Positions 1-11,799 of a stretch of 64,000 bases of DNA are shown here, in pieces. Under the pieces are notes generated by a model. The model was not told the DNA's origin. It saw only the letters and a program-made list of their open reading frames with translations, and made no database searches. Position 1 is the stretch's first letter. Each line of letters opens with the position of its first letter. Source of the DNA: Sisyra terminalis (lineage: Eukaryota; Arthropoda; Insecta; Neuroptera; Sisyridae); assembly GCA_958496175.1 (NCBI GenBank), contig OY292276.1, forward strand, positions 30,586,449-30,650,448. Direction: 5' to 3'. Made by a program: the position numbers and the translations under genes.

Positions 1-1520
1 AAAACAATCGACGTAAAATATAACAAATGTTTTCGGATGGAGAAAGTATTTTACTTATTTGAAATTCTAGTTATTGGAAGCAATTAAATTAACATGCATT
101 CTACATTATATCCTACATATAACCACATTATATATTACCCATGCATATTGATTAAAATATAGAGTTACTTTAGAGTATGTGTATCTATGTCATTTGAAAT
201 TTAAATCAACAGGACAGCTCCCATATAACGCTTTGAAAATCTTTGTTTTGTGTTAAAATAAAGTTTGCATACATCTCATAATATTATTGAAATAAACATT
301 TAATAGTTTCTCTTGAAAACAAGTTGGATTCTTTATCAATAATTTCTTCATTTTATAAAAAAATTAAAAATGCAATAGGCATTTGGTTTTATGTGTAACT
401 AAAGAATTTAATGGAAGTAATTTCATTTATTTTTCAAGCTGCACTAGAACCGACATCGCTAGACGTTCCGCTTTTGAGGTATAAAATGCAATTTATCGAG
501 TAATACACTGAAAAGTTCACTTTTTAAATTCGATTAATTTTATCGGTCAGAAATAGCAATGATTGCACATTGGGCATTATGTAGAGGCAGGCTAGGCATC
601 GAATTATACATCAAAGCCAATAATTCAATGGATGAACTTTGCTAAGATTTAATGAATTTATCTCAATGTGAAACAATACAAAATTTAACAAGCACAATCC
701 TAAAGTGCGTAAAAATCAAAATAAATATTTCAAATGACATAAGAAAAACATGTAAGAGCAATATTTTCTTAGCGTTTTTCTTTAATTTCTTTGTTTCATG
801 TATTTTTCGAAATGATTGCTAAAATGGTTCCACAAGAAGAAAAAATAACATATCCCTCACCGATTTTATTGAAATTTGCTGCAGAAGAAGATATAAGTGT
901 CTTATTTGAACTTTTATACGCAAAAAAATTAGCACCAATTATTCTGGCATTTGCTAGAAAATTGTATAATTGCCAACCTTTAATATTGCAGAAAATATTG
1001 TTGATATCTGATATCAGTATTGGTAATAAATTCACATTTTCTATTTTTCGCAGTTCATAATTTTTTTTCCGATTTTTAATGCAATCCCAGAGGGAATTGT
1101 TAACAGTTGCATGTAGAATTAGGATTTAAAGTATTTTTTTATTATTTTATTAAATTTTTCATTTTATATTTTTTCATTTCAATATTACATCATTTTATTT
1201 TGTATTTGCAATTTTTAATGAATAAATATGTTTGACCGCGTAATTGTGAACCCATTTGTGATAATATTTGATTGCAACTAATTACAAAGTTTCAATACTG
1301 CTCTCGAAAGCAAGCAGCTGCAACTAAATTACTAAAATAACTATGCAAACAAAAATTAACAACCAATTCCACAAACCCTTCATTCTTATACAACTTATGT
1401 TTTTACTGACGAAAAAAGACTTTCTCAATTTGGTCTGTAGGATTATTTTTTCCTTTTTTTTTTGTTGTAAATAAGATCAGCGAACATTGTTCACAGGACA
1501 ATCGGATTCCAAAAATACAT
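1..1520. other. AT-rich stretch with no recognisable gene
   Basis: No splice-flanked coding block, RNA gene or structured repeat was found. The open frames at 791-1060 (plus) and 796-1035 (minus) overlap each other on opposite strands, are rich in Ile, Lys, Phe and Asn as random AT-rich DNA would be, and match nothing I know. Confidence 0.5.
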
Positions 1521-1523
1521 TCT

Positions 1524-1693
1524 TTGTTATTGTTATTTACTATCGCTTTATAACTACTAAGATCTTAAGCGACTTTAGGGTTAATGAAATTCCGATTATC
1601 AAGAAATATCGAAAATTTGCACGATATGAAATTCGAACTCAACATCTACCAGTTTTCGAGCGGTCACCTTAACCACTCGATCAACAATAGGCT
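1524..1693 (-). repeat. tRNA-derived SINE, copy 1
   Basis: Read on the minus strand, this begins with a tRNA-like head (degenerate A box and B box) and continues into the body shared with the copies at 5119, 27705, 30896 and 60243. It ends in a tail that appears on plus as TTGTTATTTAC. The head is diverged: the B box reads about GAGTTCGAATT. The family call rests on colinear similarity over the whole length; polymerase III origin is inferred from the box motifs. Confidence 0.8.
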
Positions 1694-1989
1694 TAATTCT
1701 TTTTTAAGTTTAAAAGAAGATATATTGTAATTGGTCCCGCTTAAAATAAAAAAATCAAATCATTTTCTAAGGATGGAAAATTTAAGGATGATCGATGATT
1801 TGTAAAACATATTTGGATTAAATTTTATTATCATAGACGTAAAAATATGGCAATTTCATTTTTTTTTTTTGATTAGGGTAAACATTGATACTATTATTAT
1901 GCAAATTTACGCAATATTGCAGGGAGCTATATTAATAGTTTACCAAATTTAGTTGAATTCATCGAAAAATGTGGTAAAATATATATTGT

Positions 1990-2410
1990 AATACTAACTG
2001 ATCCCCGCGACTTCGTCTGCGTAACGTAGGTTTAGATTATATTTTCTTTTTAAATTTGCTATTTGTAGTGGCATATGAAAATTATAATTTTTCATATATC
2101 TTTTATGAAAAACATAATCATAATTACAACACTATTTTATCAACTTTAAAAAGACACATTTAACTAACTGTTACTTAGAATAAAATAGTTGTATATAATG
2201 ATCAATTAATTTTCAAAAAATATTTATAAATATCTAAAAAGAGTATGGTCTATTCCGAATACCTACCGTGAACTAATTGATCCGTAAATCAATCAGCATC
2301 TATTCATAAATAAAAACTATCGTTAAGTTCAATAAAGTCAGTCATAATTATATCTTAAAATAGTCAAAAGTTATCAAAACACTCGCCTAGATATTTAGAA
2401 TATTGGTAGA
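1990..2410 (+). repeat. Family R (RTE-like retroelement), 5' portion
   Basis: The segment starts with the CCCGCGACTTCGTCTGCG phrase. It is colinear with the minus-strand copy ending near 13800, sharing the TTTGTAGTGGYATATGAAA block and the ATCTAAAAA..TATGGTCTATT block. This phrase is common at starts of RTE-type and related short retroelements in insects (established knowledge; the exact family is not known to me). Homology fades near 2280-2410, where other repeats follow. Confidence 0.65.
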
Positions 2411-2672
2411 AATCCCATTTCATTGTCTCAACTTTTACACTACTGAAATGTACAAAACTACGGCGAAATTAAAATTTGTTCAAATGCACGAAACCCAGTT
2501 CCTCCATAATCACGTATAACCAATGTGTATGTATGCACTTATTATTAAAATATCTGAATTTCAACTATATAATTAAACCATTTTCTTTCAGTTCGCCGAA
2601 TTTCTCGGTATTCGGTATTCGCTCATTAATGTATTTATTTGTGATTACGTATATCGCATTTTCAGGTTTACA

Positions 2673-2723
2673 ATATGTGAAAGCCAAAAAACGTAATGCT
2701 CACTTATGAACTTAACCTTTTTT

Positions 2724-2759
<36 letters not shown>

Positions 2760-2807
2760 AAAAAAGGTTAAGTTCATAAGTGAGCATTACGTTTTTTGGC
2801 TTTCACA

Positions 2808-2810
<3 letters not shown>
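2673..2810. repeat. Perfect palindrome with a (TA)n centre
   Basis: The left arm from 2673 and the right arm ending at 2810 are exact reverse complements about 2741.5: 58 bp of unique sequence including AGCCAAAAAACGTAATGCTC, followed by a TA run at the centre. The structure could be a fold-back element or a palindromic duplication around a (TA)n tract. No coding content. Confidence 0.85.

Positions 2811-2840
<30 letters not shown>
2811..2840. repeat. (TA)n microsatellite
   Basis: A run of alternating T and A directly follows the palindrome at 2673-2810, so the palindrome both contains and abuts TA tracts. Confidence 0.9.
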
Positions 2841-2844
<4 letters not shown>

Positions 2845-2924
2845 GTTTGAATTTTAAAGCAGGTCCTACGTTTTTGTTTCTAATAATAAACCTACATTGT
2901 TTTATTTTAAGCGATAAAACGTTT

Positions 2925-3130
2925 CGTCTATAACGAACATACCTTGATAATTAAATTTGAAATTTCGATTGTTTATTAGACATTATGCCGTACAAACTTT
3001 GCCACAATTTTTCACTCTTTTAGAGGAGGAATTATCAAAAAACCCTTTCTTATTATATATCTACATCGCATAAGAAAACCACTTTCCAAATTTCATCGAC
3101 AAATATGCATTTATATTTAAAAATACAATG
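2925..3130 (+). repeat. Family R, extra middle fragment
   Basis: This segment (AAATTTCGATTGTTTATTAG, then CACTCTTTTAGAGGAGGAAT) resembles the part of R at 3655-3800 and 49690-49870. R sequence is therefore present twice within 1990-4517: an older fragment here and the larger piece from 3340. Nested insertion or local duplication are both possible. Confidence 0.55.
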
Positions 3131-3856
3131 TAAAACGAAAAAAATTATGACCTTTATTTTGATTATCATCACTAAAAAGCAATTCGATATCGCACATTTT
3201 GACGTTGTACGTACAAAATTATTGGAAATAGATAGAAAGCGTGGAAGGAAATTCGAATATTTTATTTATTTTCAATAACAATAATTGATTTTCAAATTTT
3301 TCTAAATACCGAAAAAAAGTTCGTTTAAACGAATTTATTTTTTGATTGATAATGAAATATATGACAAAAAATTGCTCCCTTAATGTTAAATAATTGCTCC
3401 AGGTCACAATCATTGGTTCATAAAAAATAATTTAAAAAAAGTTTGATTGTTGAAAAACAAACAAAAATTAAAAACTGCCTCTTTGGTATTTGGTATAAGT
3501 ACCTACTACCTAAACTTTCATACTAATTAAGTGAAATGACGTTATTTAAAATGCTGTAGTTAAAATGATATAACCAAAACAGAAACCTATTAATAAATAA
3601 TTATTTATTTATTTAATAATTACACAATTTATTAATTACACATTATTAAATTAAAAATTTCGATTGTTGATTAGCTCTACATTTTCTCATACAAACTTAG
3701 TCACCACTTTTACTCTTTTAGGGTAGGAATTTTTAAAAAAAAAAATCTTATCAGATGTCTACTTCTTAAAACGAATACATCCAATATTAAAATTTTATCA
3801 GTCAGAGGGGATATATAAATACAGGATTTTAAAAACGTATTTACTTTAAGTTTTAT

Positions 3857-3902
3857 TACTATTATTATTATTACTACTACTACTACTACTACTACTATTA
3901 TT
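3857..3902. repeat. (ATT)n/(ACT)n trinucleotide tract
   Basis: Runs of ATT, then ACT, then ATT lie inside family R. The related copy at 49918 has only a short remnant, so this tract expanded in this copy. Confidence 0.9.
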
Positions 3903-3987
3903 TTTTTTCGTTAATATTTCATTATTGAGTAACTCTAAGTGTCTATTTATAACAATTTTGTAAAAAAACACAAAAAAAAAGTTTACT

Positions 3988-4068
3988 GTAAGATTCGATC
4001 CCACGTATTTATAATTAGGAGCATCAGAATGTTAGATACGTAAGCCATTACGCTATTAACATCAACTA
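3988..4068 (-). repeat. tRNA-like segment inside family R
   Basis: On minus, TAGCGTAATGG (4045-4055) fits a polymerase III A box and GGGATCGAATC (3992-4002) fits a B box, about 45-55 bases apart as in tRNAs. The homologous place in the copy at 49530 keeps both motifs in altered form. It probably comes from a tRNA or SINE head captured in reverse orientation within R. It does not fold as a complete tRNA by eye. Confidence 0.45.
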
Positions 4069-4625
4069 TGTGTTTTATATGTATTAAGGTTTATATTTTA
4101 AATAGGCAATTTTTTAAAATTTAAATTTAATTTATTGTGATTTTTATCAGTTCAACTAAAAATATTTTTACAGATTATTTTCTAACTTTAAATTACCTTT
4201 CCAATGATATATAACTCACCTGTCTAATGTAAAAATTTCTGTTTTTATCCCTAGGGAATACCTTCCCTTATTATTTTTAAGAAATGATAAGTAGCCTAAC
4301 ATGTAAGTGAAATTGTGTTGTATCTTAATACTAAATTTCATTAAATTCGGTTGGTCCGTTCTTTAGTTAAATCGGGACACACAGACAGACAGATAGACAA
4401 AAATTTTAAAAATGCTAAATTTGGAATAAGGGCCGCTTGAAACAAATATTTACCCTAAAATTGGGTTCAAAATCGAAATGTACAGACAGACGTAAGAATT
4501 TTATATATTAGCATAAATACACACAGATTCATAAAAACTAAGGAGGCCGTAACTTATAAATCTCACCCTCAAGCGGGCGAGCAACGGACGGGAAACCAAG
4601 AAAATTATTTTCTTAATCTTTTTAA

Positions 4626-4892
4626 CTAAGCTCCCAAATCAATGAAACTAACTTATTTTGAGTCGACGCCAAATGTAAAATACTCATCAATTTTAAAAAA
4701 AGTTACGTCAAAAAATGCTGTACAAAACTCACGTCTAGTCTTGCAAACTAATCGTACGGTATTGTAAGCTAGCCATCAATTTTCATCATTTCATACTTCA
4801 AATAATTATTACATACAATCATACAATTAATTTGTATGTTTATTGTTTTGGCGCCGACTCAAAATTAAGTAGTATCATTGGTTTGGTAGCAT
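4626..4892. mobile_element. Inverted-repeat element (MITE), family with GCCGACTCAAAA ends
   Basis: The left end (TAAGCTCCCAAATCAATGAA, then TTTTGAGTCGACGCCAAA) is the reverse complement, with some mismatches, of the right end at 4847-4890. About 180 bp of non-coding sequence lies between. A related element ends at 43336-43382. Target duplication is not clear. Confidence 0.65.
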
Positions 4893-5118
4893 ATTTATCA
4901 TGATTTTTTTTTCTCTTTCCAGTTCCCTTTGTCGAAATTTTTTGTTTGTAAGTTTTTTTATGTATTGATTTAAAATCGTAACATTAATATTCTTAATATC
5001 TTAGATCAACTCTGCGTTTATACTATGTTTTGTTCAATTTTATACGATACAAATGTAAACCGCCCCAATCCCAATTCACGATTCACATAGGAATATTTGC
5101 TAATTCAATTTTTTAAAG

Positions 5119-5282
5119 TTGTCATTTGCCATCGCTTTAACGCTACTTCTAAGGTTTTTAGCGACTATAGGGTTTATAAAATTCGTTATGATGAAATATT
5201 GAAAATTTGCTCGATACGAGGATCGAACCCAACATCTACCAGTTTTGGAGCGGTCCCCTAGACCACTCGACCACCAGTAAGT
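5119..5282 (-). repeat. tRNA-derived SINE, copy 2
   Basis: One of the better copies. On minus it shows an A-box-like GTCGAGTGGTC and an intact B box, GGTTCGATCC. It is colinear with the other copies through the GAAAATTTGCTCGATACGAG and AGCGACTATAGGG segments (as read on plus). Confidence 0.85.
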
Positions 5283-7646
5283 TACTTTTTTATGTACCTT
5301 AGTGGTATTTTTCTGATGGTTCTTTGTCTTTTATGTGTCTATAGTAATGTTTATTTAAATTCGACTTTAAAAGTTTGTAAATATTATTTTGATGCATTCG
5401 ATGTAGACAAAATACAATATTTAAAGTACTTTACTGTACTCTTTAGTTCTGTAGTCAACATTGAATGTTATAAAAATAATGAAAACAACATTTTTCTAGA
5501 CTTGAAAATATTCCGGAACACTAACAAAGAAATTGAAAAAATGTAATCGTGATTTCATGCTGTTTACGTGATACATACAAAAACCAATTCTATTGATGTA
5601 GATTTTGAATGTGTTCTGCGGAAATGTAGAAATGGAACATTACAGAACGGCAAACATTATTTAAACATTTCACTGTGTCGCTGTAAAATGGTAATAACAC
5701 TATGTAATTTGGTTTTTGATGCAAATATAAAAACGAAAAAAAAATATAATCAAACATTTGATAGCATCTATATTTTCAAATTAACATCAAATCATAAAAA
5801 TTAAAAATTCCTTTTTGTAAGCAGATATGTTTTTATGTAACTCTGTATTTAATTACCATAAAAATTGATGAGAAAATTTTAATTGAAACAGTTATACTTC
5901 TACACAAGATGCTCATTAATGTTTGCAACGCTAAATGAAACTAGAATATGAGCATAAATACAAATTTCAAAAAGTAGCTTTCGAAAGCCAAACCATTTTT
6001 TCTTTGACTAAAATTGTTCATGTACCTATTGTTTAGTATATTTGTTTTTTTGCATTTAAAATAACTGTAAGAGAATATTATTCATTTTTATATTTCTTAA
6101 TTTCAAAAACAAAAAAAGGATCATTTGCATATGTTCTTTTATCATTTTTATTATCTTTATCTGTCTAAAGAAAATTAGTTCAACTTCAATAAATATTTAA
6201 ATAAAAGCACACATTCAACTCAAAGAAAATAAATTAAATAATTTTGTGTAAGCATCACTTAGCTTAGAATCTCTGTCATTAACAATTTATACATTCCCAT
6301 GATTGTAATGACCTATTTTGCATAATTCACAGCTGGTCTAATTTCCATCTTTTTCCTATAAAAACAACCTGTACATAACACTAGCAATTTGCTTGATTTG
6401 CCCATCCTACCTGATTGAAGCATAAGGAATCTAAATGAGGTTGAAATCGCTATATAAAATTTATTTAAAAAGAATGTCTATTTTGTGTTTTAAATTACTT
6501 CAGTTTCTGTTTCTAAAGCTCATTGATTTTCCCATTTTTTTCCTTTTATATTGAAGTCGTACAGGAATGTCAATTCTAATTATTTGAAAGATGTTCCCTG
6601 CAACGACAGTCTTGTTACTAAGATTTCTTTATCTCGTTTTTCATTATTTCTTTTTTAAGAAGATAAAATTCCAAGACCTACGAACAAAGTTTTCAACATT
6701 TTCTTTTGCCTTCGTAAATAATATAATTTTGTAAAGAAGGAGACATTTAAAGATATTTATAGAGCAAGTCTTATTGTACAAAAAAGTTACAATGTTAATA
6801 ACAAGTATCAGGTAAATACATACACAGGTAGGTACGTATATTACGAAGTGTAAGGAATATTTATTTTGAAACTTTTAATTAATATGCTGTATTAGGTTTA
6901 TTCAAAACGCTGACTTTAATATTTATTTAAGGTTGAAAATACAAACTCAACTATATGGCTTTTGAAATGTTCTCTAGAAAATATTTATATTTAATTTTCA
7001 ATTAAGTAAATAACAAGTGTTGGCTCAATCCGGTGCATAGATTTCAAATTAATTGAAATCGAATGATGTTAAGTGTTTATTGATTAAATCATCTTAAAAT
7101 ATCGCAAACTGAATCAAAATGTTTTCAACCAGTCAATCATAACGTTATACATTTAAAGTACACTATGATTGTCACTATCTAAAGGGAGTTTGAGATTCAT
7201 GAGCACATAAATCAAAGGTCAAATTGCTGTGTGAATTATGTCAATATAATACAATGTGATTGATCAGAAATAAGCCAAAGTTATTTCGCTATCGAGGGAA
7301 TACTGTTTGCTACGGCAATTAGAATTTCTGTTCTTGCTACTAAAAATAGAAGTTTGTACGAGTTCTTTTGATATTAAAGTAGGGGGTGGGTACTCGTAAA
7401 TATCTACGTGGAACTAAACTACATAATGGTAACAATTTCTATGGATTCTATCAATATATTTAATATGGCATTTATTCACCTTTACACATTCAGTTTTCAA
7501 TGCCGTATATTTTTATTTGATGAAACATGAAAAATGAAAAACTTTTTGGTATTGGTAGAAAGTGACTAGCTCAAGAGTAGAAATTTACATGATTAATTCT
7601 TTTATTAATGCTTTTTTTCAATTTTTATATGAAAACATTATAATTA
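5283..7646. other. AT-rich stretch with no recognisable gene
   Basis: Two adjacent open frames (5292-5546 and 5568-5804) lie on plus. They lack splice signals and codon bias, and match no protein family I know. The rest is low-complexity AT sequence. Confidence 0.45.
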
Positions 7647-7922
7647 TTGAAGTTATACTTCTTAAGGTAGTTCAAAGAATTGGTATTATGATTTTTTTAA
7701 CGGAAGTCGGATACGCGTTATTGTTTTCCGTTGCCTAGCGACGAACAAACTATTCGTTTAAATTTTAATCAAATTTCAATTTATAACTGAGTTAAAATAT
7801 TAAAATAAATTTTGATAATTAAAACTTTGTAAATTTTATAAAGAACATTAATCACAAAACAAGAAGAGTTGAAATTTATTCTTGGAAAAAAAAAACTTTT
7901 ACAAGAAGTATAACTTCTTAGG
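7647..7922. mobile_element. Short inverted-repeat element, GAAGTTATACTTCTT ends
   Basis: TTGAAGTTATACTTCTTAAG at 7647-7666 is inverted at 7903-7922. A close variant, TTTTTTGAAGTAATACTTCTT, also occurs at about 38733 and 53191, so this is a dispersed transposon-end motif. The interior is non-coding. Confidence 0.5.
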
Positions 7923-7939
7923 TGCATCCATATACTATG

Positions 7940-8400
7940 GGCCAATCATAAATTACGTCACACGTTCAGGGAGGAGGGGTAACGAAATGTAACATCATGT
8001 CACAAGGGTTGGGAGGGGGGTTTGTCAAAAGCTTTGTGATGTCATATGTTAAAATTTAAAATATTTAATTAAATGGATGCAAGATGATTAAGTTTTAAAA
8101 ATTGTATAAATATAATCCAGCGTTTATCGTTTCAAAATTAGTCATTTGTTTTGCCTTTTATTAAAAATATGTTTTAATTTTCTTTATTTTGTATTTTGAG
8201 TATATTAAGTACTATATTATTTAATGGAAACAAAAAGAATTAAATTGCTGTTTTATTTATTTTTTTTATTTATGAAATTTAATTGTATGTGACATTACAT
8301 CAAAACAGAGGGGGGTTTAAAATATGACTACCTGAATCAAGGATGTACGAGGGAGATCAAAGGGAGGTTATCGATATGACGATAAGTTGAAAAAAATTAA
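7940..8400. repeat. Degenerate repeat with G-rich blocks and GTCA motifs
   Basis: Two similar blocks are seen. One (7950-8050) contains AATTACGTCACA and GGGAGGGGGGTTTGT. The other (8280-8370) contains GTGACATTACATCAAAA and GAGGGGGGTTTAAAA. Such blocks are typical of degraded ends of insect DNA transposons, but I cannot assign a family. Confidence 0.35.
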
Positions 8401-10010
8401 AATTTAATTTTTTTCAAAAAGTGTTTTTGCCTTTGAAATGGGAAATTTTTTGTGAAAGAATCCGTTGTTTGTGACTAAATAGTTAAAGATTTATTAATTA
8501 ATATTTTGATGATTCTTTTCCATAATTAGTTTATTATTATCTATATTATCTTTGTTTTTTGAAAATATTTATTTTTTATTTTACTTTTTCTGTTATTTTC
8601 TTTTTTCTTTAGTACAACACATTTCATCAGTTTCCCGACTTCTTCTGGTACAACTATAATAACATCAATTTAACTGTCAGTTACCTCTAATGTTACCTTG
8701 GTAATTATTATTATAAGGGCCGTTACGACGTATCTCTGTCATAATAGTTTGATATCCAATCCCAATTTAGTTATCTAGTCTCAAAATCGAATTGTATATA
8801 CTATTCAAATTTTGAGTTTCAGGGAAACCAATAAAACCTGTTGTATAAAAATAAAAATAAATTTGCTAAAAACATCGAGAATATAAATAATTATTAATTA
8901 ATTGATTTGAAAAAAATAATTAAGAATGATACAGTTTACAATCCAGAAAATAGTAGTAAAAGTGAAAGTGGTAAGAATGGAAAAAACAACTTCAGGAAAA
9001 TTTAGCGACACCTAAAAGAATATAACACAAAATAGAAGGTGGTGGAAAACTAGGTTGTAACCATCAATACACATTATATTATGTAATTTTCTGGAAGATT
9101 TTAACAAAATTGTGGAAAAAGTTGATTTTCACAAACAATAAAAACGTATGCAAGAAAACTGTTCACACTCTGATCATCGAAAAATCCAAGTTTTAAATTT
9201 TGGTGGTTCATCAATATAGGTTTCTCTGTGCTGATTTTTAGTGTTTTGCTTTGCAGAGTTATTTATAGTTTCAATCAAAGTTATTCAAAAATGTCTTGAA
9301 ATATATGAAATAACAAATAAACAAAAACACCAAGAATCGACTAAATTTAAACAAGATGTAAGGTGCAATGTTATACTTATAATCAAATCTAAAATGTATT
9401 TATACTAGTCTACAATAATTCCATTCCCTAAAAAAATTGTTAAAGCTATAATGATTTTTACAAGATTTTTACAAAACGAATCTAAAATGATGAAAATATA
9501 TTATTTAAAATATGTTCATTACAATACATATACATACGCAATTTTTACTTTGTTATCAAGTTATTGTTTATATCTATTACATTATATTTCTCCTACATAT
9601 GTGGAGTTTTATATATCAAATTAGCCGACATTGTAACTGTAGCAAATTCCAGTTTGCTAATATCTTGACATTTGTACATGGAGTAACACAGTTCGACTCT
9701 AGAAAATTATAAAAAAAACCCATATTGGATATTAAAAATATCCCTTCGACAATCGTATGTATAACTCTGGACCCATCAGTATGGTCCTCTGAATTACAAA
9801 TATGGAGTTTCGTATTTCGGAAGAATATTTGTTTTTATAGGGCTTTGAAAATGACCGTGTTTATAAAGTTTATTTTTTACCTTCGCAATTAGAATTCTTC
9901 CTCAAAAATCGAAATTACTAATAGATAGTACCTACAGATACTACAATGGTTCCTAAATCCTAATCATTGACTTCGAAATACGATGCATAAACATTAATTG
10001 ACTATAGATG
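8401..10010. other. AT-rich stretch with no recognisable gene
   Basis: Nothing beyond AT-rich unique-looking sequence. The 66-codon open frame at 9512-9712 has random-like composition. Confidence 0.5.
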
Positions 10011-10017
10011 AGTGAAC

Positions 10018-10299
10018 ATGGCCCAATCATTAAAAGACTGTCACTCTATAACCGCATCGATACATGAGACTCGTCACTACCAAATATTCCGCAAAGTTAT
10101 ATTGTTAAAAACGTTTTCAAACATAATTGAAACACTACCGGCATTTGCTCGAGTTTATAAAAAAATGTCCCAATCTGCGGTTTCTCTATTACTAAACAAG
10201 ATAACTTTGGAAGAACCAGTCATCAGTAATATGAAACACGTTCTTCTTACAAAGGTAAAACACTACAAAACTTACGAACATGCACTTGAAAAAGCTTAG
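10018..10299 (+). other. Unidentified 93-codon open frame
   Basis: The first ATG of this frame is at 10018 and the frame runs to a TAG at 10297-10299. Its composition is less AT-driven than its surroundings (several Ser, His, Thr, Glu and Ala codons; residues such as SITASIHETRHYQIF near the start). It may be a decayed transposon exon or a real small exon. The transposase remnant at 11198-11347 lies only 900 bp downstream on the same strand, which favours a transposon origin. I do not recognise the protein, and no splice site decides the matter. Confidence 0.25.
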
Positions 10300-10969
10300 C
10301 AAAAATAGTTTATGGTTTTTCACAGGCATGTGTTTATCTCTCTTTTCCATAAGACTCAAGTTTTATTTTTCGTGAGTTTTGTTTGTATTCTATAAGTTTA
10401 GTTATAAGTCAGTTATAAGTTTATTAAAATTAGTATTCTTAAGTCAGTATGAATCTTCTTAATAAATAGGTCTTGTTCATACACAATTGTTTTACTATGG
10501 ATTCAACTAGATCGAATGTGGTTAGTAACAAATTTTACTACTCGAAGTTTTATCGTAGTTTTTTTCTGGTTTTTACTTATCAATTTATTAAATGGCACAA
10601 ATAGTTTTTAAGTTTGAATCCAAGTGAGGAAATGATAAAAATAATTTTGACATTTTTTTGTAACTTAATTAACATATATTATGTTATTCATTGTTGACAT
10701 AGTAATATCAACCAGAATGTTCTAACGTCGATGTTAACTTTAAATACTGCCTGAGAAAGTTGAAAAATATAACAACGAATAGTTGCGAAATTTGAAAATT
10801 CATCATCAAACTATTCCTCATCTCATTTCCCGAGAAATACCCAACTGTCGAGGGGAAATAATTCAGCGTGTAAATGAATATGAGTTTACTATTGCTACTG
10901 TAAATTATGGAACTGTTTTTTTTATAATTGTATGTTACTCAGACAAAGTTGCTTGTAACATTTTGTGTC

Positions 10970-11028
10970 AAAATGTGTCAATTTGGTCGATTAACTGTCT
11001 TAGTTAATCGACCAAATTGACACATTTT
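10970..11028. repeat. Perfect 27-bp hairpin
   Basis: Arms 10970-10996 and 11002-11028 are exact reverse complements with a 5-base loop (GTCTT). The left arm contains GTGTCAATTTGGTCGATTAA. It lies between the open frame at 10018 and the transposase remnant at 11198. Confidence 0.85.
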
Positions 11029-11197
11029 TGGTTAAGAAAATCCACATTTAACAAATAGTAAAATAAAGTAGTAAACAAGTAGTAAAATAAATGCATCTAT
11101 AACGGGTCACTGTTTAGTGCGGATTTTGGAACGGAGGTATTATTGAAGCAAACGTTTTCGAAAATGAAATTAGCTAAGCACAGTTAGCTAAGCATGG

Positions 11198-11347
11198 CAT
11201 ACAGCCCGTAACATAATCGAAATACTGCAAAAGACATTTGTTTGGCGTATACTCTCTCCAGTAAGTGATCAGAATTGGTTCCCTAGATCAAGTAATTTAA
11301 AATCTTTGGATTTCTTTTTATGGGGTTATTTGAAGTTAAAGGTTTAA
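11198..11347 (+). pseudogene. Transposase fragment, Tc1/mariner superfamily
   Basis: A 49-codon open segment beginning HTARNIIEILQKTF and ending in SLDFFLWGYLK. This pattern, a HTA(R/K) block followed some 30 residues later by a LDFFLWG block, is the catalytic-domain signature of mariner/Tc1-type DDE transposases (established knowledge). The Asp of LDFFLWG is normally one of the catalytic residues. Upstream of 11198 the frame is broken by stops. Only this C-terminal part of the catalytic core can be read, so the gene is dead. A 97-bp-arm palindrome begins ten bases after its stop. Confidence 0.7.
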
Positions 11348-11356
11348 TTTAGGTTT

Positions 11357-11557
11357 AATTTAGGATTAGTAAAAATGGAGAACTGTACGATATAACAACG
11401 CATTTTTATTGTAAAGCTCATTTTAAAGAATAAAAAGCTTATTTTAGTCTTGAAGTCTTTTCAAGACTAAAATAAGCTTTTTATTCTTTAAAATGAGCTT
11501 TACAATAAAAATGCGTTGTTATATCGTACAGTTCTCCATTTTTACTAATCCTAAATT
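11357..11557. repeat. Near-perfect palindrome, 97-bp arms, 7-base loop
   Basis: Arms 11357-11453 and 11461-11557 are reverse complements with no mismatch noticed by eye; the loop is AGTCTTT. Such near-perfection in otherwise decayed DNA implies a recent origin or continual correction. Transcribed from either side it would form a long double-stranded RNA hairpin. It could be a fold-back element or a palindromic duplication next to the mariner remnant. Confidence 0.9.
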
Positions 11558-11653
11558 GTCAACTACCAATATTTTTTTAAAATCGTAATCTTTAACTACA
11601 AAAGCCCGATAATTTCAAAACTTGCGTTCATAAATAGAAGACAGCCTGTAGTA

Positions 11654-11786
11654 AAGTGGCGCAAAAAAAATATATTTTTTTTTGAAACTCTTACTGAAAT
11701 ATGTTAAGTTATCAGATTTTAAGATCTTTCTCAAAAACTCAGGTCAAAAAAAAATTTTAAAAGTCAAATTTTTTTTTGTGCCACTC
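11654..11786. mobile_element. 133-bp MITE with TA target duplication
   Basis: The ends read AAGTGGCGCAAAAAAAA on the left and the inverse of GAGTGGCACAAAAAAAAA on the right. TA flanks both ends (11652-11653 and 11787-11788), as expected for Tc1/mariner-type insertion. The interior is non-coding. Confidence 0.6.
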
Positions 11787-11799
11787 TAATAAATAAGGT

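Larger units (their letters stand above)
3340..4517 (+). repeat. Family R, middle and 3' portion
   Basis: This is colinear with 49530-50567, and its 5' half with the reverse complement of 12990-13500. It ends with the phrase TTCATTAAATTCGGTTGGTC, a short CAGACAGACAGA run and a TATATTAG end. That 3' end is of the style seen in RTE-type non-LTR retroelements (established knowledge). No reverse transcriptase reading frame survives here, so this is a truncated or non-autonomous copy. Confidence 0.7.

Noticed and set aside
796..1060. Overlapping open frames on both strands
   Set aside because: They overlap almost fully, have no splice signals, and the composition equals background.
2476..2709. 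77-codon open frame
   Set aside because: It runs into the left arm of the 2673-2810 palindrome and is composed of repeat sequence.
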